Source: Seminavis robusta
Lineage: Eukaryota; Bacillariophyta; Bacillariophyceae; Naviculales; Naviculaceae
Direction: 5' to 3'
Assembly: GCA_903772945.1 (NCBI GenBank)
Contig: CAICTM010000135.1
Location: 1-64,000, forward strand
Length of the DNA: 64,000 nt
The stretch's first letter is position 1. Every line of letters starts with the position of its first letter. Both the position numbers and the translations under genes were made by a program. The notes beneath the pieces are model-generated. The model saw only the letters and a program-made list of their open reading frames with translations, did no database searches and had not been told where the DNA came from. This document shows, piece by piece, positions 48,575 to 57,918 of the stretch.

Positions 48575-51530
48575 ATCTAGATTGGCAATTGGCATCATGA
48601 GGTGGTCTTCCTCTCCTATGAGTCAACCACTGGCAGTATCGCTGACAGCAGCCATTTGGTGGAGGTGGCTGGAAAGGAGATGGCTGTATAGGTTGGAATT
48701 GCCGCATTTGCATGGCGAGTTGCATCATTTGAATCTGTTGTTGTTGAAATTGAAGCAGGTTACTCATGTAATTGTTTGTTGTTTGTGCCACAGCTGCTTG
48801 GGTTGGTGGTGGAGGTGGCTGTGGTGGACCGATTGCTGGTGGTTCTGTTGGACGTGGTGGCTCTGTTGGAGGTGGTGGACGTGGTGGTTCTGTTGGAGGT
48901 GGTGGACCGATTGCTGGTGGACGTGGTGCTCCAGTGCAAGCTGCACAAAGACAACAATCATTGGGTGCATACTTCTGCCGCTGTGGTTTGAATGCAACAA
49001 TGAACTCTGAAAAGAACCTCTCTCCATTATCCTGTGGCAATGGCTCTGCATTAGGAAATGGTTCATTGAGACCCACAGCCACTGCTAGCTCATTTAGGTA
49101 AGCCAACTCTGAATGGTTCCAGTATGGAACAACCTTTTCCCATCCAGCTGGAATTGACCTCCTCTCTTCCAGACTGATTCTTGACAGGAAGGCTCTCTTG
49201 TGTCGAATGTTGAGGTTGTATCTGGCTGTTCCAGCAAGGTTGAGTGCATCAGCAAGAGACCTCCTCATACCACTATTGGCAAAATGGGCAAACTTGTCAT
49301 GGAATGCTTCCAGTTTGGATTCTCCTCTCCTTGACAGATACTCAGGGAGGCTGTGCTTGGAGTTGGGCGATGGAAGGATTGTGTCATACATGTCTTCCAA
49401 AGGCAGTGGATCAGCCAAGTGAATGGCTTTGTCAACACAGTTCTCTACTGCTGGCTTGGTGTCAGCAGTGAACAAGGTAAAGTTCTTGATTGGATCCAGT
49501 CGGCCCTGTCCTGGCTGGCTACCATCACTGGCAGTCACCTTGTATCTGCAGAACCACTGTTGCAACTTCTGTCTCATGGTCTCTGGTTCTCTCATCTTCT
49601 TCCTTAGATATTTGGAGTACCTAGCTCTGAAGACCTTGGAAGCTTGCATATCGGAGATCTCTGCCATGGAGTAGTGCTTGCCATTGGAGGACAAGAGGCC
49701 ATGTTTCAATGCATGGAGAAGTTTCTCATAGTCATCTGGTGAGTACACATACAGGCAATCCAAGAGGTCCGTCAGTGCTTGAGAGTAATCAATGTGTCCT
49801 TTCCTCAAAGTTGACAGGATCCTCTTCTCATAATGAAACAGGCCTAGCCTTCCCTCGATTCCTGGAAAGAGTATCTCCCAGTAGTCATCCTTGTTGGGCC
49901 AAGTGTCACTGTACATGGCAGCAGGGTTGAAGTGGCTCCTCCTTGCTAGCTGCATGGCTGCATGTGAGAAGTGGATGGTCTTGGTGGTGGGAACCAGAAC
50001 TGCAGAAGCAATCTCTCCAGTCTCAGTAGCAGCATCCCAAACAGCACCAGCACCAAGACTCTTGCTGTAGTTCTTGATTACCTGGAAGGTATGGTCTTGG
50101 CAGAAGATTCCTTTGTTGCACTTGACACTTTGGATCTCTCTTGTGTGCCTTTGGTTGTCACTAATCCTCCATGGATTCCTGTTTGAAGCACAGGCAGCAT
50201 CATAGATGTCACGGATGGTATCACCAAGAGGAGGAAACTGTCTTATGTAAGTGCCATCCTTTTGAAGAAAGGGATCTGGTTCTGTTTGATTTCCTTCCCA
50301 ATAGGAGAAGTATGACGTCATGGATCTAATGAAGTCTCTGTTGATTGCATTGTAGATTAGGCGGCTGCAGAGTTCTCCATTTCCATAGGTCAACATGATG
50401 GATTCGAAAGTCTCAGTGGCGGTCCTGTCCAAGTGGCATGCCTTGTTTGGAAGGGCATACTTTGACTCCACAGGATAGAGGAGAGCAGCATGCTGTGGGA
50501 TTGTGCACAAGACTTCAGCACTGTTGGCATTGAATACCCTGCTGCAGCAGTCACACTTCATTGACATGACAATGCACCAAGATGGAGCTCCAGTGATGCC
50601 AAAGATAGGGAACAAGGTCTTGTTCTTTGACCAGTTATGCCTCTCATTCTTGAGTTGGCCAGAGCATCTACCATCAGGACAAGACACAGCAATACCACAC
50701 CTATTCCAGTCCACCATGAGGAGTTTCTGGCCAACAATAGAGTGATAATGGGGAGATTTGAATTGCTCCTCTGTGGATGGAACTGTCATGGTGAGTCCTT
50801 CAAAATGTTGGTGGAAGAGTTGTGGATTCCTTGGCCGGATAATGGATTCTGACACAGCTTCAGCCAGTGCTAGCATAGCCAGTGGTGCTCCTTTGGTCTT
50901 GTGCTTTTCGACAAAGGCAGAATCCTTTACAAGAGTGGTTACCTTTTCACAAAGAGCTACTGGAGTTGTGTTGGTTCTGGGTGTCTTCTGTTGCCGGCTC
51001 TGATTTGGTTTGGCTGTGTTTGTTCTAGCAGCAAAGAAGGCATCTCCATTCTCCTTTGTTGAGTGCTTCCAGCTTCCTCTCTCATTCAGTGGAAGAGGAG
51101 CACTGAAGTGCCTTGTGAGTCTTCTGCTCTCTCTGATGGTTTCCATTGTCAGCTCATTCAAACCTCCTCTTCCTCTTGTTACTGTATTCTTAATACAGAA
51201 GACAGAGTGTGATCTCTTGGGGACTCTGAGACCAAGATGTCTGGCCTTACAGATGACACAGTTCTTGAGTGGATCAAAGACTTCTGCTACCTCTCCTCCC
51301 AGTGTTGTTTGGGGTCCTTCTTCTCTGGCTCTCTTGGATCTGTTGTTGTTGTTGGCAGCCAGTTGGTAGGCTCTCTTCTGTTGCGAGTTCCTCTGTTGAC
51401 TTTGGCAGCCCATTCCTCCATTGTGAGTGGTAGCTGCTGTTGCTGTTGCTGCTGTTGCTGCTGCTGTTCCGGTCATGATGATGCTGCTTGGCTGAGATAA
51501 TGACTGTCGAGTTGAAGCGAGCGGCAGCAT
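48555..51530 (-). CDS. DDE-type transposase-like protein
   Basis: 991 residues, one exon. After a low-complexity Ala/Thr/Gln head comes a zinc-knuckle-like motif (NCVICKARHLGLRVPKRSHS followed by VFC). A Cys-rich central region follows (VSCPDGRCSG and MSMKCDCCSRVF) of the kind seen just before DDE domains of large eukaryotic transposases. Candidate catalytic positions: D in GIFCQDHTFQVIKNYSKSLG, D in AAMYSDTWPNKDDYW, and E in SRRGESKLEAFHDKFAHFAN. Spacing and the D-H-T-F start fit an RNase H-like transposase; the exact superfamily (KDZ, Plavaka or another) cannot be set by eye. The last 130 residues are Pro/Thr repeats (PPPPTEPPRPPPPTEPPRP), a Gln/Met run and a Cys-containing end. The frame looks whole, so the copy may be recent or domesticated. 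The first ATG is at 51530; one 18 codons later is also plausible. Confidence 0.6.
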   Translation of the reverse strand: MLPLASTRQSLSQPSSIIMTGTAAATAATATAATTHNGGMGCQSQQRNSQQKRAYQLAANNNNRSKRAREEGPQTTLGGEVAEVFDPLKNCVICKARHLGLRVPKRSHSVFCIKNTVTRGRGGLNELTMETIRESRRLTRHFSAPLPLNERGSWKHSTKENGDAFFAARTNTAKPNQSRQQKTPRTNTTPVALCEKVTTLVKDSAFVEKHKTKGAPLAMLALAEAVSESIIRPRNPQLFHQHFEGLTMTVPSTEEQFKSPHYHSIVGQKLLMVDWNRCGIAVSCPDGRCSGQLKNERHNWSKNKTLFPIFGITGAPSWCIVMSMKCDCCSRVFNANSAEVLCTIPQHAALLYPVESKYALPNKACHLDRTATETFESIMLTYGNGELCSRLIYNAINRDFIRSMTSYFSYWEGNQTEPDPFLQKDGTYIRQFPPLGDTIRDIYDAACASNRNPWRISDNQRHTREIQSVKCNKGIFCQDHTFQVIKNYSKSLGAGAVWDAATETGEIASAVLVPTTKTIHFSHAAMQLARRSHFNPAAMYSDTWPNKDDYWEILFPGIEGRLGLFHYEKRILSTLRKGHIDYSQALTDLLDCLYVYSPDDYEKLLHALKHGLLSSNGKHYSMAEISDMQASKVFRARYSKYLRKKMREPETMRQKLQQWFCRYKVTASDGSQPGQGRLDPIKNFTLFTADTKPAVENCVDKAIHLADPLPLEDMYDTILPSPNSKHSLPEYLSRRGESKLEAFHDKFAHFANSGMRRSLADALNLAGTARYNLNIRHKRAFLSRISLEERRSIPAGWEKVVPYWNHSELAYLNELAVAVGLNEPFPNAEPLPQDNGERFFSEFIVAFKPQRQKYAPNDCCLCAACTGAPRPPAIGPPPPTEPPRPPPPTEPPRPTEPPAIGPPQPPPPPTQAAVAQTTNNYMSNLLQFQQQQIQMMQLAMQMRQFQPIQPSPFQPPPPNGCCQRYCQWLTHRRGRPPHDANCQSRFSGYSA

Positions 51531-52586
51531 GTGAGCGGCAGCATGTCATGTCATTGTCGATCCTGTGGTCGCGATCGGAGGAATCCGAGTTTCGTTGTTG
51601 TCGAAAACAGAAAATGGTGACTAGGTAGCACAGTTTCCCTGTAATCTTTATAAATGGTACGTTAAGTATATTTGAATTTCGCCGACTCATTTGCTGATGT
51701 CATAGGTTGATTAGCCAATCAGATTTCTGCCTTTCACCGCTTTCACCCTTAGTATTCAGGTAGTCGTCGACAACACCATTCAAAAAGCACCTGCATCGGC
51801 TCCCTGCCTCTTTGAACTGACCATACAAGATATCTACGGCACACGGCCAGTCAGACCACTGGACTTTGATCTTCGGAGTCAATGGATGTTCTATGGCTGC
51901 TTGCATAATGGATGGTCATGAATTGAAAGGTCTAGTCAGTGGTACTTTGTTTTGCTTTGTAGGAACAGTTACTGACCAGCCATTGGACTGGGACTGCCTT
52001 CACAGGGCTTACACTCCTGGAGCGATCTTGATGCAATGCAGTATCCAGTGGTGGGGAAAATTCTGTGGTGGGCTGGTAGATACCGGTATTGCTGAAGCAC
52101 AGAGTGCTTTGGAACATGTCAACCCTGCCTCTTGCGTGAAAGCAAAAGATCAACCAACCCGACCAAAGCGAGCGACTTCACTCACTGCAGCAGCAGAAGC
52201 AAGTGACGGCCTCACCAGTTTGCTTGACTCGACTCGTGCGGTAACAAGGTACCAGTATTGATTGCAAAGCTTTCCTACCAGCGAACTCGCTACCTACCGC
52301 TAACTATCGATAGCCACTGGCGCTGCCAATAACCTGCGCAACAGCGAGGACCGTGCTGTGTGTCGAGTAGCTGTCGAGCAACTAGCTAGCTAGCCTGACT
52401 TGACTACTACTACTAGCTAGCTAGGCTACTACTACCGGTAGCTAGCTAGTAGTTGTAGACTTGCAGTGCATGGTTCCGAAAGATCCATTCAAGAATGGAG
52501 TTGCGGGAGTGACGCCTGCAAGCTTGAGGACCCGCCAGGTGAAGACATCAATTTGAAAGATCGACACGATTGCGCTGGACAAAAAA
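51531..52586. other. Spacer after the transposon-like unit
   Basis: No confident gene. A plus-strand frame (51866-52261) lacks an ATG at its start and overlaps a 68-codon minus-strand frame (51700-51906); both are unremarkable. A long CTAG/ACCGGTA island ends the gap (52382-52452). Confidence 0.4.
52382..52452. repeat. Long CTAG/ACTACT/ACCGGTA island
   Basis: Seventy bases made almost entirely of CTAG units, ACTACT triplets and an ACCGGTA core, the densest copy in the window, about 130 bp before a secreted-protein gene. Confidence 0.8.
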
Positions 52587-53528
52587 ATGAAGAGGGGTTG
52601 CACAAAAACACCACCCACCGCCATGACGAGATACGGTGTGGTAAACCGCAGCAGTGTGGTTACACTACTACTTGGTTTATTGCTGCTGGCTACTACTACT
52701 TCCAGTGCAACGGCTCAGACGACAGTTGGTATTCCAGGACTATTTGAAGTGAACTTTTCCCTGCCAGATGAAGTAAACGACGCCATTGAAGATGTCGGTG
52801 ACTTTTTTGGTGAATTACTGGGCGACGACGATGATGACAGCGTCGGCGACGACGACGACGACGCCTTTGACTTGTTTGGCGGCTTGGAAAACTTTACCCT
52901 CGACATTGACTTTGACGAGCTGTTCACGGATCTGGGTGAATTCATTGGAGAATCTCTGAGAAATTTTACGCTTCCAGCCGAGCTACAAGATTTGTTTAGT
53001 CTTCCCGAATTTGACGATGTGGAATTTTCGTTTGGTGGAAACTGCACGCTCTGCGATGTACCCAATATGACACTGAATGGAACAGTCGACAGCATTCCCT
53101 GCAAAGATTGGGAACTTGTGGCAAAACTGGGAATTGTGGATGGAACCACACAGTGCGACTTGTTACGAGTGGTTGCCGCTGAACACTGCGGTTGTCCGGT
53201 GCCAGATGTCAATGAGGGCAGAACGTGTCCCATTTGTCCCGGAGAGGGAGAAGAACCGGGTGTCTACCCTGGCAGATTTCTGGATACCGTGGGTGTCACA
53301 TGCTGGGATCTGTTGAATCCTCCAGCGGTAGATGGAAACCAGACTTGCAATACCATTGAGACCATTGCTTCTCAATGCCTTTGTAGCGTTATCACAGAGA
53401 CACTGCCGCCAGAAGTGGATAGAGCCGTTTCCCGTGCTGTAACAAGCGCCGCAACAACAACAACCAGCACACAGTCTCTAGCCTTGGTTATTCTGGCTGT
53501 GGCATCTTGGAGCATGCTATTGTTATAA
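52587..53528 (+). CDS. GPI-type surface protein with two Cys modules
   Basis: 313 residues from the first ATG; the ATG 12 codons later (52623, after CCGCC) has a better context and equally keeps the signal peptide (SVVTLLLGLLLLATTTSSAT). Residues about 60-150 are very acidic and Phe-rich (GDDDDDSVGDDDDDAFDLFG, repeated D-F-D-E-L-F). Then come two similar Cys modules: NCTLCDVPN...PCKDWELVAKLG...QCDLLRVVAAEHCGCP, and TCPICPGEG...TCWDLLNPPA...TCNTIETIASQCLC. Each follows C-x2-C, C, C, C-x-C. The C-terminus is a Ser/Thr/Ala stretch followed by an uncharged hydrophobic end (SLALVILAVASWSMLLL), as in GPI-anchored proteins. Several N-glycosylation sites are present. Probably a cell-surface protein; the acidic part could bind cations or silica-associated polyamines, which is conjecture. 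Such Cys modules recur in diatom surface proteins. Confidence 0.75.
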   Translation: MKRGCTKTPPTAMTRYGVVNRSSVVTLLLGLLLLATTTSSATAQTTVGIPGLFEVNFSLPDEVNDAIEDVGDFFGELLGDDDDDSVGDDDDDAFDLFGGLENFTLDIDFDELFTDLGEFIGESLRNFTLPAELQDLFSLPEFDDVEFSFGGNCTLCDVPNMTLNGTVDSIPCKDWELVAKLGIVDGTTQCDLLRVVAAEHCGCPVPDVNEGRTCPICPGEGEEPGVYPGRFLDTVGVTCWDLLNPPAVDGNQTCNTIETIASQCLCSVITETLPPEVDRAVSRAVTSAATTTTSTQSLALVILAVASWSMLLL

Positions 53529-54730
53529 TACATGAAGAGGATGACGAGGCCAGTAGCTAGATAGAGCCAAAGCCACAATCTGTTTAGTAGAGTGTAGATG
53601 GTAAATAGAAGTATAACCTACGCTAAGCCTATGACTTGTAGCGTCTAAGACCACTCTGGCACAGGCTTCCTGCATACCAATTTATCTATATCCTTTTGGA
53701 TGCTGACTGATTAGAGTAGTGTCATGTCCTACCGGTAGACTAGTAGCACAGATTGAATCGAATCATTCCTGTCTGATGGTTGTGGAAACCCGGAGCAAGA
53801 AAAGAAGAATTCTTTAGGCGAGCCAGGATTATGTTCAATGCTCTGGAATATTGATCGAATCGAATCGGAATCAACCCTGCTCAAAGTGTGGTTTCGTGCC
53901 ACATATCCAAGGCCTACCTACCGTATCCCACCAGTATCCATCATTGATGATTGGATCCGATACGATTCCTTCTGCTGTCTCAAACTCGATCTGCTAGATA
54001 CAACCATGAAAGCGTGCCAACAGTTGCCCAGCTAGCTAGTAGGCATCAGCCACTGGTAGCTATAGGTACCGTTGGCTTCATTTGGCCTCCACAAGGTACC
54101 AGTACCGTTGGCTTCATTTGGGCCCTACAACAAGTCTATGAATCCTTTTCATCATTTCAAGAGCATGATATCATAAAGGAAATCCTCAAGTCATCCTCCC
54201 AACTCAGATCCCTTCATTCCCTGACTGTGGGTTCACAGACAACAGTCTGCCCCTCCAACCATGGAAGCTTTTCTTGCGGGTGCCAGTCTTTTCAAGCGCA
54301 GCGAGACAAGGGGGATCCGTTGCAGCTAGCAAAAAGAGTGGATCATTGGTGCCATCCATAGCACTTTTCCAGGAGAAGACACACTTGGTTTGTCCACTAC
54401 ATACACTGCATAGCAGCACATACCAACTCGATTCGTTCCTGCAGCTACGCCACAACCAAGCAAGAGCAGAGATAAAAACCATGGCAACCCATAAGTTATA
54501 ATAGCTTCACTAGATACGGTATGTAATGTTGTACCCCTCGTGTTCTTTCCATTTATTCTCAAGGCATTCCAAGTGTGTGGGATGTCCAAATGAGAAATAA
54601 TGGTGGTAGCTAGGTAGCCAATCGCAAAAACTCTTGGCATGAATCATGATTGGGGATGATTGCTCTGTCTGTTGTCACGCCGCATGAATCAGAATCGAAT
54701 CGCTCTACCACTCTTCCCACCCACCGTCAA
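53529..54730. other. Spacer with short tandem duplication
   Basis: No gene is seen. GTACCGTTGGCTTCATTTGG occurs twice, 36 bp apart (54066-54085, 54102-54121). Several GAATCGAATC-type runs lie at 53753-53765 and 53856-53870. Confidence 0.5.
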
Positions 54731-54979
54731 TCAAAATTCCTCGCCAGCATCTTCTGGGACCAAGTTCAACACATCTTGAATGGTAGCGTATAGCCTTGCT
54801 GCCATAGCGGCGCGATTGCCATCCATGCTACTAGCAGCGTCCTCAAGGTCATGGCTTTGTCTGTTGGCAGTAGCCTGCTCTTGCATGTACCTCCCGATCT
54901 GGGCTGTCGTCAATCTCTGGTGGACATTTCCTTGACCCGAGGCACCACTGGATGCGTCTTTATCACTTGAGTTGGGCAT
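54731..54979 (-). CDS. Small polar hypothetical protein
   Basis: 82 residues from the first ATG (54979). The frame is open 12 codons further but without an ATG. It has a Ser/Asp/Gly-rich start and a helical remainder (TTAQIGRYMQEQATANRQSH, then MAARLYATIQDVLNLVPED), ending GEEF. Amino-acid balance looks like real coding sequence. No family or signal peptide is recognised. Confidence 0.35.
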   Translation of the reverse strand: MPNSSDKDASSGASGQGNVHQRLTTAQIGRYMQEQATANRQSHDLEDAASSMDGNRAAMAARLYATIQDVLNLVPEDAGEEF

Positions 54980-56338
54980 GTTGGGTGTTGGATCGATATG
55001 ATCAAGTTTTTTCAAAATCAGTTTTGATCTGCCATCTCGGCTCCTTGCCCATCATCGGCACAGCGGAAAAACAGATGGCAGCATCGTGTCGGGTGCAGCT
55101 CCAACTGCCCAAGCGTGGGAGACGATGGTTAAAATTACGTCATTGAGGCTCAAAAGTGGCTTAGTGGGGTTGTGTGGGGAACATTGACTGTGGTATCTCT
55201 GCTGCTAAATCATGCTGAGTAAGGGATTTCTACGTCAGGAGTGTCTCACCACGAATTCGCTTCAATTCTTCAATAATATCGTACTATCTCACAATGGCAC
55301 TGTCAGTGTACACAGCTGACGTGATTTGGAGCCTCGAGATCTACAAGTTCTTCAACGCATCTCAACTTGGATTTTAGCAAGCAGCTGGTACCTTCCAAAG
55401 TTCCCTTAAAGCCTTTGATTCTTTTTGCTCTTTGTGCTTTGCCAGCCACACAACAGATGCGCCACGGAGAAAGCGGTGTCAAAGGAGGAGTTTTAGGCCT
55501 TCAAGAAGATTGGTTCCTTTTCCGCAGCTGTCTCTGAACCAATGGTAGGCGTCCCCAGACGCCTGCGGGCACTACTAAGGCCTGACGAACTCCTGACGCC
55601 CCCTGCTACAGTTTTCCCTTTGAGAAAAGCAAGCTTCCAAACTTAGCAAGCACCTCGAGATATCCATTTTGGCTTAGCTAGCCAACAGTTGTGTTCTAAA
55701 ATTCTAGCTGGATAGTACCTTTAGAACAAATAATAGCTATCCAGCCAGCCAGCAGAAAGCTAATGAGCGGCATGGTTTGGCCGTTTGATTGGCTCTGGCG
55801 CGTTGCTTTGGCTGCGGTAATGTACTAGACACCAATTCCTTCTCCCTTCCCTCCTTTGGGGTAAATTGGATGGAAGAAAGCCTGTCTGTGCTGCATGCAG
55901 TCGGCCTATCTGGGATACCGGTACCCAGAGCCATCGCCTTTGCCTGCAACCTACCGGTACATGTTCCGAAGTGGAGGCGGGGTGCGATGATCATACCGCA
56001 GACCCATTACATGACCTGTAGCTAGTACGTACCTACCGGTATAGGCATACAGCTCAGCTGGGTTATATCCTGGATCAACTGCCAAAGATCTTTTGACGCC
56101 CCCACAAACCAATCCAAAATCCACACGTTGTCCCTCTTCATCCATCGTCTATCTGTCAAGTCAGAGACAAGTAAGTTGTCAATCAATCACAAACATCGAG
56201 TCAAGTCGAGTCAGCCAGAACAGCCAGGCACAACAAAAAGAGGACTCAGAAGGTCGTTCAAGAACAGTAGCTATAGTGTTCATTGCATATTGAAAGCCAA
56301 AGACTTGTTCACTTTTCAGAAAATCCAAAAGCAAGATC
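54980..56338. other. Divergent spacer
   Basis: Between the small minus-strand gene and the plus-strand coiled-coil gene. No gene is seen apart from a likely 5' UTR intron at its right end. ACCGGTA units occur at 55916-55924, 55952-55959 and 56034-56041. Confidence 0.4.
56171..56319 (+). other. Candidate 5' UTR intron of the coiled-coil gene
   Basis: A GTAAGT donor after AGAGACAA (56171) and a CACTTTTCAG acceptor (56319) lie 20 bp before the ATG at 56339. The 149-bp length is a little above that of the other introns here. Splicing would only shorten the leader. Confidence 0.4.
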
Positions 56339-57406
56339 ATGATTTGTCATCGTCATCGTCATCATCAAAGTCCTTCCACGGCTGTTTTGGCCATTGTGTT
56401 TGGATTTGTGGTTACACGTGAGGTGGATGCCTTTATGGGACAATCCTCAACTTCTCTACTCAATGTGGTGTCTGGGAGCAGTCCTCTTCCGTGGTGTCTT
56501 GTCACTACTAGTAGTAGCCATTCCAGACGACAGTCCATCACACGGACCACCACAACCAGTGACCAGGAAGACAATGACAATGACGATGGCGTTTTGGATG
56601 CCCACGAATTTGATCCAGTTCCTTCGTTCCTGAATGGCAGCCAAACTGGCCAAAACAACACCGACAACAACACCAACAACACATCAGCATTCACGGACCA
56701 GACCAACAACAACCAGTCCGACCCATTGATTGCCATGGCCAATCTGACGGACAAATTGGCAATGTTTACACGACAATTTGAATACCAATTGTCACTGGCA
56801 CACGACGATCGAGGAGCGTTGGATAGACGGCTGGAAGAATCACTGCAAGATCGACAAAAGCTGCAATCGCTGCTGACGCAACTACGGAATGACAAGGAGG
56901 CCGTGCACAAACAATTGGAATACACCAAGTTACGGCATCGACGAGAACGGAATCACACGAGATTGGCGCATGAAGCGGCATTGAATCAGACCAAACATCA
57001 GTACATCACACAACTGCAACAATGCCAGCTCGAATTGAATCAAACCAAACATTTGTACTCTACAGAATCCCAACAACACCAAAAAGAAGCCAAACGATTG
57101 CAAAAACAAGCGTCGAGAGATCGCAAACGCCTCGACATGGAACAAGAACGTGTGTTGGCATTGCAACATACCGTGGACGAACAAGAGCACTATATACATC
57201 GGACATCGACGAGCACACGACATTTGTTGTGGCAATTGGGCAAATTGTTAGTGAGGCGATTCGAACGGCTCGTCGTTTACATTTTTCCCTGGGTGGTGCG
57301 GTTGATCCGATCCATCTATCACTTGTTGTTCTTTTGGAAAGATCAGGACGAACCAGAAGACGAAGTACTGTCGCAGGAACAACCGGTATCCGAGGAAGCC
57401 TCGTGA
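56339..57406 (+). CDS. Second probable plastid-targeted coiled-coil protein
   Basis: 355 residues. Residues about 13-31 are a signal peptide (TAVLAIVFGFVVTREVDA) followed directly by Phe (DAFMGQSS), then a Ser/Thr/Arg-rich stretch: the diatom bipartite plastid-import pattern. A polar Asn/Thr/Asp-rich spacer with many potential glycosylation sites (NTDNNTNNTSAFTDQTNNNQ) leads to a long coiled coil, about 130-290 (RQFEYQLSLAHDDRGALDRR, KRLQKQASRDRKRLDMEQER). It ends with an amphipathic/hydrophobic segment (LVVYIFPWVVRLIRSIYHLL) and an acidic tail. Layout and a shared S/T-R-T-T...E-D-N-D stretch after the transit region suggest kinship with the protein at 5914-6720. It could tether to a plastid membrane through the C-terminal segment. 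No catalytic motif. Confidence 0.65.
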   Translation: MICHRHRHHQSPSTAVLAIVFGFVVTREVDAFMGQSSTSLLNVVSGSSPLPWCLVTTSSSHSRRQSITRTTTTSDQEDNDNDDGVLDAHEFDPVPSFLNGSQTGQNNTDNNTNNTSAFTDQTNNNQSDPLIAMANLTDKLAMFTRQFEYQLSLAHDDRGALDRRLEESLQDRQKLQSLLTQLRNDKEAVHKQLEYTKLRHRRERNHTRLAHEAALNQTKHQYITQLQQCQLELNQTKHLYSTESQQHQKEAKRLQKQASRDRKRLDMEQERVLALQHTVDEQEHYIHRTSTSTRHLLWQLGKLLVRRFERLVVYIFPWVVRLIRSIYHLLFFWKDQDEPEDEVLSQEQPVSEEAS

Positions 57407-57918
57407 GAATCTTGGGAACATGTCGCACAATCGCAGCAACAGTATGCTGCTGTTCTTGCGGCGTGTAACTTACTTCTTGCTACAGTATGATAGATTCAAT
57501 TCCGTAGTGGTGGTAGTGTTGTGAAAAGAGTTACTGTAGTCGTTCAGCCAGCTATCATTTATTTGAAAACAAAATGCATCCGTGTACAGTAAGAAAGATC
57601 TACTAGCTAGTATCGTGTCGCAAGCTAGGCCCGGGAGTTTGCTTGATTGCCTCAAAGGAGCTGAAACAACCGTACGATCGCCCGCGCCTGTGTGCGCGGT
57701 GATTGATTCATTCTAATTTGGTTGATCTTTGACGGTTGCTGTTTCGAGGCTGCAACAATCTTGCTACCGTACGGTAGAATGCAAGGCTTCGAATGACGAG
57801 TCGACTCCTTCCTGTGAACAGAACGGCTTGTGCAGTTCGTCAGTTCGGAAATTAGGTAGATCTAAGACACGCAAGAATACTGTTACATTTTTAAAAAAAT
57901 TATCCCTTCTTTTATCTT
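57407..57918. other. Convergent 3' spacer
   Basis: No gene is seen. Short frames on both strands lack features. Confidence 0.4.

Larger units (their letters stand above)
47652..51530. mobile_element. Two-ORF DNA-transposon-like unit (coding span)
   Basis: A transposase-like gene (-) and an accessory gene (+) meet tail to tail with a 20-bp overlap. Coding span only: flanking terminal inverted repeats and target-site duplications could not be identified by eye. A weak match (12 of 16) between 47650-47667 and the complement of 51687-51706 is not enough. Both frames look whole. Confidence 0.5.

Noticed and set aside
48764-49101. Gly- and His/Thr-rich frames opposite and alongside the transposase C-terminus
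   Set aside because: They are other-frame reads of the Pro/Thr repeat region of the transposase-like gene.
47650-51706. Possible terminal inverted repeat of the transposon-like unit
   Set aside because: Only about 12 of 16 positions match, the left part lies at the start of a coding region, and no target-site duplication is seen.
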